DNA of 64,000 nucleotides from Alcaligenes endophyticus (GTDB lineage: Bacteria; Pseudomonadota; Gammaproteobacteria; Burkholderiales; Burkholderiaceae_B). The stretch is from contig NZ_JAPKND010000001.1 of NCBI RefSeq assembly GCF_026344035.1, positions 62,001 to 126,000 on the forward strand, in the 5' to 3' direction. A model generated the notes under the pieces. It searched no databases and was not told the DNA's origin. It saw only the letters and a program-made list of their open reading frames with translations. Below are positions 54,026-63,000 of the stretch, in pieces. Made by a program: the position numbers and the translations under genes. Positions within the stretch are counted from its first letter, which is position 1; each line of letters opens with the position of its first letter.

Positions 54026-57000
54026 TTACATCACCATATGGCTACGCTCCGATGGCGTCAGTCGCTCTAATGCCGATACCGGCTGAGTTCCCAACCCCAA
54101 AACCTGCACGGCACTATCGGCACGATACGGCGTAAGAGCGGCTTGTGTTCTCGTGTCTGGACCTGCCGAGGAACTTGTCCCCCCACTTTGGCCAAACCCT
54201 AACACCTGCACCTGAATCTGCGACGGCTGAGTGCTGCGGGCGGCGTCGCGAGCGCGGCTGAGGGTTTCTTGGGCAGCGGTAGCCGCCGATGACGCCGCAC
54301 TGCTGGCGCTAGTCAACGCACCTACGTTCACAGACACCGCAATCGGCATGCCTTTCGATTCGCCTTGGACTTGAATGTTGTCGGCATTCACCACGTGTAA
54401 GGCGGCGAGGTTAACGTTACCGGAGACGCGGATGCCGGCTTCGCCTGCGTCGATGGTGCCTAGGGGGGCGATGAGGTCAACATCACCCGCTGGAACTTCG
54501 GCAATAGGGGCTAAGGTAGCAATACCGGCCCCGGTGCTGGGGACGTCTGGGCTAATAGTGATGTTACCCACACTGTCGTAAACGCGACGCGGCGGGGTAT
54601 ACACCACAGTGGTTTTGGATCCCCTACCCGCGTTAATGTCACCTTGTGCAGACCAAGCCAGTATATCGCCACCAAAAGTGGTCATGATGCGGCTTTGCCC
54701 CAGTAAAATACTGTCTAAAGAGTAAAGCTGTATATTGCCTAGTCCACGAGTGATTACACCGGCGGTAGACGGTGGCTGCGGACCTTCCACACCAAAGGTT
54801 AAGCCACCACCGGGTGCCAACATTTGTATGTCACCACCCAGGTTGCTATGCACCCCTCCCCCACCGAAGATGAGAATATCGCCTTGGTACAGAATAGGCT
54901 GCTGATGGCTGTCCACATCAGGAAATAAGGTGTGAATCACTTGACGGCCACGCACATAGCTTGCAAAACGTGCACTGCCAGGGTCGTTATATTCGCGCCC
55001 ACTTTCGCGCAGTTCCGTAAAGTAAATATCGCGGGCGAAAATGCGCTGCTGGGCGGCGGGCAGCGCCTGGAAGTACGCCAGGGCGGACGGCACGGCATCG
55101 TCGCCGCTGAAAGTCACGCCGTAACGTTCCCGCAGCCAGTCCATCAGCTCCCCTTCATAGCTGTGCACCACGCGGCCTGGCTGGCTGGCCAGGGATTTGC
55201 CGGCGTCAGCGCGCAAGGCCGGGTTCAGGTACTGCTGCAACAGACCTGCATAGGTACTGTTGTTCATGCCGGCTTGCAAAGCTATGCTGGCGCCCGGACG
55301 GGTATCGCCCGCCATCACCGGCCCCAGGCTGACGATGCTGGCCTTGTCTTCCTGGATGATGTTGCGCCCGGCAGTGATCTCCACCGTACCCGGCCCGGCC
55401 ACGTTCAGGTTCAGGTAGCGGATATCACGACCGGCAATGATGGTGGAGACGTCGTTGGGGTGGGTGTGCAGGATGAAGTTCCCCGTCGGTGAAGAGCCAT
55501 ATATGACAGGGAGATACCTAGGGGCTTCGTCCTTTCTTTGTCCAGTCCAGATAATGTCCTGCCCTGCTCGGATTTGAGCGGCGCCGCTGCTCCAATACCA
55601 GGCTGCAGTGCGCATGTAGTCTCCTAGGGAGTGCTCGATTTGAGCGCCCAGCCAAAGACCGATGATGTCGCCATCGCGGCTATAGACCCGGGTAGAGGTC
55701 GAAGGATGGGGACGATAGTTAACCTCGTTCTGTATGGTGTTGAGCGACCATGCATGCAGCACATCGCCAGTAAAGAAAGAGGTTTCCTCTGGTGTGTTAC
55801 GCCCAACGGGGTTTCCAGCACTGTGAACACGATAGCTGGGACGCAGGAAAGTCGAGATGCTCTGGCTGCCCGCGCCCGAGGAGGCGATGATCTGTCCGCC
55901 GCCAAAGTAGGATCCACCGGCCAATATGGTCAATTGGCGTGGGCCTAAGGGCGCCAGCAGCAAAGGAGCCTCCAGAGGCGAGGAGATCCGGGTCATGGAC
56001 GTGCCTTGGTAAATATTGCCTTCTGTCGCGATCAGAGAAACCGAGCCTGGCAAGGTAAAGGCGCCATCGCTTGGCCGATGGGGGTTCAGCGCATGGCCTT
56101 CGCCAGGGTTCAGTTCTTCTGAAATGCGCGTGTCGCCGGTCAAATGGGAACCGGCAGACCAGGCGCGCGCAGCGGTATGATCCGTCCACAAGCTGAACCA
56201 GGTCTGGCCCTGGCCACGAGAGTCAGCCCTAGCGTAAGGCGCCGATGGCCTGGTGGCGTCAGCAACGGCGGACAAGACCAGATTGCGCTGGCTTTGAATA
56301 TCTGCCGCAGCGTCGCCCAAAGTCAGTACAAGGCCGCCTACCGATTGGGTTTTGGAGGATTGATAGGGGTTATGAGGCCGGCTGTCCCGGCTATCTCTTT
56401 GATTGCTTTCATAATATTGCTTCATCAGTCCAATCTGCCCGGCGGAAAGTTGGATCTGGCCGCGTAAATTTACGATGCCGCCGAGCAAGGCATGGGCGTT
56501 AAAGGGCAGCGAGGATCGTTGCTGCAGGGCGTCGAGTTCGGGGTTCCATCCGCCGGACAGGCGCAAGCGCAAATCGCCTCCTCCTTGAATCAGGACTCGG
56601 CCATCTGGCAGGACACGGCCATTGCTGGCGATGGCAATGGTCAAGCCCTGGCTGCGAGGCTCACTTTGCGCACGTATGCTTGTTATGCCCGTTCGTCCGC
56701 CGATCTGAACAAGCGCATTGCCTCCGCCTAGCGTGCCCAAGCCGCTGAACCCAACCTGGCGAGGCCATCGCTTGATAGTTCCTGGCACATCGTGATTGAC
56801 GACATAGTCGCCAAAATGAAGGGCCCATGCGGTGGGGATGCGGGAGGTATCGGCACCGTCGTTGCCTTGCGTCCACAGCCAATTATGCACGTCCGTGCTA
56901 TTGATGGACGTGCCTGAAGCAGGCGAAGTGGCTGCCCAGGCATCGCCGGTAAGATCGCCTTGGATTCGCAGCGATAGATTGCCGCCAAAGTCCGGATACC

Positions 57001-60000
57001 AATTCTGACTGGCCCTGTCGTTTCCGCTGACCAGATTTTCATAGTTGCCGGCGGTGTTGCCCAGCACTTTGCCGTCCTCGGTTATGGCGCGCTCGGCGTC
57101 ATATTGCTTGTCCAATCCGTTTCCAAGCAGAACTGGCGTACCAGCCGTGTAGATGCCATAAGGGCTGCGCATGGAAAGGTCATGGCGGGCAGCCAGTTCC
57201 AGGTCTGCCGTACCGGTGCGCAATACGCTCAGGTTAGGCTGGCGAGCGTGGACGCCAGCCAGTTCTTTTTTACCTGTATCAACGTATGTGCACAGAGTTG
57301 GGTCGATTTCGCAATATTCCAGGGATTCGTCGGGCACAGCTTCTCCGGCCGGTTCGCCCATCCAGTTGCCTTCGGCCCAGACGTACTGAGGCGGGGGGGC
57401 TTGAAGGACACACAGGCTTGGGTCCATTTCGCAATATTCCAGGGATTCTGCAGGCACAGCTTGTCCGGCCGGCTCGCCCATCCAGTTGTCGGGCGCCCAT
57501 ACCCAGACTCCAGCCGCCTTGTATTCCTTTTCCATGCCGTAATGCGTGTCGCCCAATACCAGGCTGCCGTGGGTGGCGTCGCCGCGCAGGCTGCGCGGGT
57601 CGGCGGCGGCGGTGTCTGCGCCGGCCACCAGCCGTATGTTCCAGGATTGCGAGCCGCTGGGCAGCATGGGCGCCAGCGCCCAGTTATAGGCCTGACGGTC
57701 TCCGTCCAGCGGACGCAGCGGTACACGGAACAGGCCGTCAGCCAACTTGATATCCGTGTCTGCTGGCAGCAGAGCTCCTACGGGTAAGTCGATCTGTTTA
57801 GCTTGATTCATGGCTACAGGCAGCGCGACGCCCTTGGGCCAGGTGATGTTTTGTACCGTCAAATTGGCGGGCAAGTGCAGGCCAGCGCCCAGCTTGGCGT
57901 TCTGGGGCAAGGCCAGACCGCCTTCGGGCACGGGGGTGCCGGCGGGCAGCAGCAGGCTGCCGTCCGGCGCATGCACGTCGGCGCGGAATACGCTGCCGGC
58001 GGGCAGGGTGTAGGCCGCATCCAGGGTCACGTCGACGGGCAGGCGCGTACCGGCGGGCAGCGTCACATTGCCGGCGGGCAGATCGAAGTTCAGCGCCCGT
58101 CCGGCCGGGTACTGCGTGCCGGCTTCCAGCTTGACGCCGGCAATGGGCACGATCACATCGCCGCCGAAGGGCTGCTTGCCGGGCACCAGCACCCAGCCGT
58201 CGTCATCGGGCGTGGCGGGCGGCGGCGCAAAGCCGTCGTTGATGCTGCCGTAGATGGCCAGGGCGCCGCCGGCCCGGATGGCCAGGGCGCCCGCTTCGCC
58301 CGAGCCGTAGACGGCGGTCAGGGGGCTGTGCGGGTTCAAACTGTTGTAGCGGTACTTGGACAAGTCCAGGTCGCCTTGCACGACCAGGTCGCCATCGGGC
58401 GTCGCGCTCAGGATTTCCACCGCGGGACGCAGGTGGAAGGCGTCGCGGTAGGCGGTCAGGCCGGCCAACTGGTTCTGGATCAGGCCGGTATTGGCCAGGG
58501 CATTGTTGATGAAGCGCGTGCTTTCCGTGTGCTTGGCGTCCAGCCAGCCTTGGGTGATGACCTGGTACGGACGGCCGCTGGCGGCGGCGTCCGTGCCCGC
58601 CGACGCATCGAAATACTGCTGCACCGCATGCAGCACGATCCGGCACGCGCCGGCAATGTCCAGACCTGTGTCGGCCTGCACGGCCATGCGGCCGGAGTCC
58701 GCCGCATCCAGGCGCGGCGCGTACAGCCACAGGCTGCTGCGGGCCTCGGGGTCGCGTTCAGGCGTATCGGTGCCGTGGCGCAAGTCAATGCGCGCGCCGC
58801 GGCTCAAGGTCAACCGGCCCTGGCCGCTGTTCAGTTCCACTACGGCCCGGTTGGGGCTGTGAATGACCTGACCATAGCTGTCCACGCGCAGCAGTCGGCC
58901 ATGGGCGTCCAGCACGGCGCGTCCGGTCAGCGTCAAGCCGTGCTTGGCATTCAGGCGGATCTGGCCTACTTGCGCGCCGCTGGCGTCCAGCAGGCCGTCT
59001 ACCGTCAGATGGCCCCGGTCCAGGGCGATGCCGATCTGGCCGGCGCGCACGGCGCCGCCTATGTGCAGATCGCCTTCGCCGAACTGGAACTGGCGCGCGC
59101 CCCAGACTGCGCCCTGGTCCAGGCGCTGGTTCAGCAGTGCGAATTGTTCGGACAGCGCGCCCGTCAGGCCCAAGTGTTTCGCCAGCAGTTCCAGTTGGGC
59201 GTGGCGGTAGGGCACCCAGGTGCCGCCCGCGTCATACTGGCCGGAGGCTCCGCCCAGCACACGGCCTTGCAGGGCCACGCGGCCTTCCGGCGCTTGCACC
59301 GTCAGGTAGCCCGCGTGGTTGTTGATGGCGGACACGTCGATCAGGGACTGGGCATCCAGAATGACATTGCCGTGCTGGGACGCCAGGGTAATGTCGCCGC
59401 CCCAGCTGTATTGGGTGGCTTCTTCGTCATCAAAGAAGGTCGTGGTCTTGCCGGCCAGGTTCAGGCTGGCCTGCGGCCCCAGGATCAGATCCTGCTGCGC
59501 ATGGGCCTGGAATTGGCCGCTGGGCAGCACGACCCGGGTGTCCACGTTGATTTGCTGGGCCGCCAGGCGGATTTCCGAACCCATGCCGGCCAGGAATGCA
59601 TCGGCGGTGGCGCCGGGCAGGCCCTGCACGCGCAGGGCGCCCCCCGCCGTGATGTGCGAGGCCGAGCCGGAGCGGCCGGTCAGCAAGGGCGTCCGGATGA
59701 GCAGATGGCCGCCGTCGTAGAGCGAGCCGTTCTGGTCTTCGCCGGTCCAGCGTTGGTAGACCTTCAGGCTGCCTTCGTGGCTGGCGGTAAAGGCGCGGCG
59801 GGCGGTGACGTCCACCGTATCGAAGCCCAGCGTCAGGCGTTCGGGCCGGTCGGTATTGTTGGGCCGGCTGAACGGGTCGTAGCCCAGGATGAACTGTTCG
59901 GCATCAATACGCAGTGTGCCTTGGCCGTGCCCGGCGCCGCCCAGCATGGGGGCGGGCGCGGCCTGCATCAGGCCCGTCCAGTACAGGTCGCCCGTGCGCA

Positions 60001-63000
60001 GATAGGCCTGTTCGCCTGCCTGGCCGGCGCCATAGATGGCGGGGGTGCGCAACACCAGGCGTTCCATGCGGCTGCGGCCTGTGGCCGGGTCGGTGGTGTC
60101 CAGCGCCACATTACCCCAGAAGTTCAGGGACTGGCCAGCGGTCAGGCTAAGCTGTTCCAGAGCCGGAGCACCCCAGGACGTGTCGCCTTGCAGCAGGCGG
60201 TTCAGAATGCCTTGGTTCAGTGTCAGGCCGGCGGGCAGTATCCCTTGGGCGCGGGCGGCGTCCAAGGCTTGTTCGCTGCCCACGTTAATGCTGCTGGTGG
60301 CCAGGCTCAGGTGACGGGTGCCGTAGCGGGCCTGTTCGCTCAGATCCAGGGAGCCGTTAGTGCCTATGGTCAGGTTGGCGTCTGAATAAAGGCGGGTGAC
60401 CCCATCGCAAGGCTCAGTGGCGCAGACACCGATTCGGATAGAACCCACGGTGTGGATTGAAGGCGTAACGCTTTGGGCCAGATGCTGATTATTGGACAGC
60501 AATACAAAATTGTGTCCTTGAGTGTAGTAGCCTTGCTCCAATCCCAGCGGGGCGGGGCCTTGGCTCAGGGTGCTGAGCACCGCACCAGGTTCCAGCGTCA
60601 TGGTTGTAGCGGCCAGCACGATTTCAGGCGCGGTCAGATAAGTGCCTGAATGAATGGTCAGGCCATGGGTGTCGCTGACATTTGCGCTGTTATGGAACAT
60701 CAAACGGTTTTCCGAGACCCTGGATTCCTGGCCTAAGGCCAGGCGTCCGGCTTGCAGTCGGTTCAAGCTGGCCGCATCGACGCGAGCGGCATCCGCCGGC
60801 AGTCCTGGCTGGTCCAGGCTGGTTACAACGTGCAGATGACCCGATGAACTCTTGATGGCGACCGTGCCGGTGTATCCCTGGGGAGCCGCCTCAAACTTCG
60901 CTTCCCCCTTGAAGCTGAAGGAGCGAGCGGGGCTGGGTTTGATCACAGAACCACCCACGCCGCTCAGGTCCACGATCAACTGCTTGCCATCTTCCGGCGT
61001 TGGCAAGCGCGGATTGCCGCTGCGCGCCGCGTGTTGTCTGGCAAAATCGCTGAAGCTTGTCTCGTTGTACTGGCTGTAACGGCGCACGGTGTCGGCGCTG
61101 CTGATGATCATGGGCTGCATCAAGCCGGCCTGGGGCGCTGCCTGATGGCTGTGGACGGCGCCTTGCATGGCCCAGGAGCCGTTGCGCAGGGGGGCCGGAG
61201 CAGCGTGGCTAAGTGTTTGGGCTTGAGCCCCGTTCAACTCCACCCGGAACGCGCCGGGCAGCAGCGCATAGCTGGACGGCAATAGCGTATAGGTGCCGGC
61301 GGGTAGTCCGGGCAATCCGTGTTCCAAGGTGATTTGCTGACCCAAGCCGGGCGCGACCGCGCCTTCCCCTTTTCCGCCGGGTGCGTACGGCGCTTGGTGG
61401 CCGGGCACGATGGCGTAGACGGGGTTGGACTTCAAGGAAGGCAGGGTAAAGCCGCCACCGCGCCGATTCACTTGCATCAGCGGATACAGACGCGCATCCA
61501 CGGAGCCGCCGCGACCGGCCACAAAGCCCGCCCCCAGCAAGTCGCCGCCACCGCTCAAGTCCAGCACCGCGCCTTCCTGCACCTTGATGTCGTGGGCTGA
61601 CAGGTGCATGGACTTGGATGGATCGAATAGGGAAGAAGCCAATTCGCGGATCAAGGCGCCGTGATACAGGTAGTCCAGCCCATCCACGGTACCGCCGTAG
61701 GGCAGGCGCAAGCCGGCCATGCTGATGGAGGTGATGCTGCCAGGGCCAAAGTCGATGGACGAATCGCCGGCTTCAAAGCGCAAGCTGCCTCCATTATCAA
61801 CACGTTGCGCTCTGAAGGTGATCTGGCCGCCGGGCGCCAGCACGACGCCGTGCTGTTGAATGCGCGGCGCGGTGAAGATCAGCTCGCCCAGGGAATAGGG
61901 CGCATAGGGAGTGGAACCCGGTGTGCGCAGAATGGTCAGGGACTGATTGCTTTGCAGCCCGCCTTTGGCATCTACGTCCGGATAGAGTTGGCGCGCCTGC
62001 AGTGTCAGGTTTGTATCGCCGACGATCTGGCTGAGCGGCGTGCCGGTCGCGGTCTGTTTCAGGAAGCGGATGTCGCCGCTGGACATAATGTCTGTATGGG
62101 CGAATCCGTTGTAGCGCAGCTTGACATCGGGCCCTACGGTGGGGAAAGTGCCGATCGTGCCGCCTAGGTTGACGGTATTCTGTATGTCCAGATGTTCCAC
62201 TGTCGCCGTCAGGCGTGTTGTGCCTGTCGGCGGCGTCATGGACACCCCGTTGAACGTAGGGCGTTTGTGGCTATCCTTCACGGTAAGATCACTCAGGCCG
62301 GCCAGCCTTAGATACTGGGACGACAATTCGATGTGCGAATCTTGCGGCGCTTCGGCGCTCAGCCCCAGCATGCCCGATACCAGATGCAGCTGGCCTTTGA
62401 CGGCCAAGCGGGTGTTGTCCGTAAAGCCCAACAGCCCGCCGCTGTAGACCAGCAAGTCATCGAAGCCGCCGGCGTCGATCTGATCCAGGCCCAGGCTGGC
62501 CCGGCCGTAGCGCAAGGTTGCATCGGGCGTATAGGCGGCTTGCAGATTCAGTACCAGCAGTTCCCTGGGCGCCAGCACGTCCTTGTGGATATTGGCCGTT
62601 TCGTAGTTGGGCGCGTCCAGCAGCACGTTCAGGCGGCCGCCCTGGGCCGCGGCATTGCCCGCCTTAGCCGTCATGGAGCCGTGCAGGCTCAAGCCCGCGG
62701 ACGAGCCCAGCGTAATGGAGCCGCCATGGCTGGCCAGGGCATAAGCGCCGCGTCCTTCGGGGTCGATGTAAATTTCTGCGCCCGAGGCATCCAGACGGCT
62801 GCCGGGCCGTAGTACGACGAAAGCGTCGGAGCTAGGGGCGCTGGTCGTATTGTCCAGGAATTCCCCGCCTATGATGATGTCCCCGCCCCGGCTGACAGCC
62901 CCCAGGGTGTGGCCCAGCTTGTTCTGCCCCGTCCAGGCAGCGGCGGAGGCATCCAGAACCGCCTGTTCGCCAATCAGAATTTGACGCTGGTGGGCTTGCT

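Noticed and set aside
57803-60385. An 860-codon open frame on the plus strand, antisense to the adhesin gene
   Set aside because: It lies in the most GC-rich part, where stop codons are rare in every frame. The encoded sequence is Gly/Ala/Arg/Gln-rich low-complexity without motifs, while the minus-strand frame reads a clear haemagglutinin-type protein.
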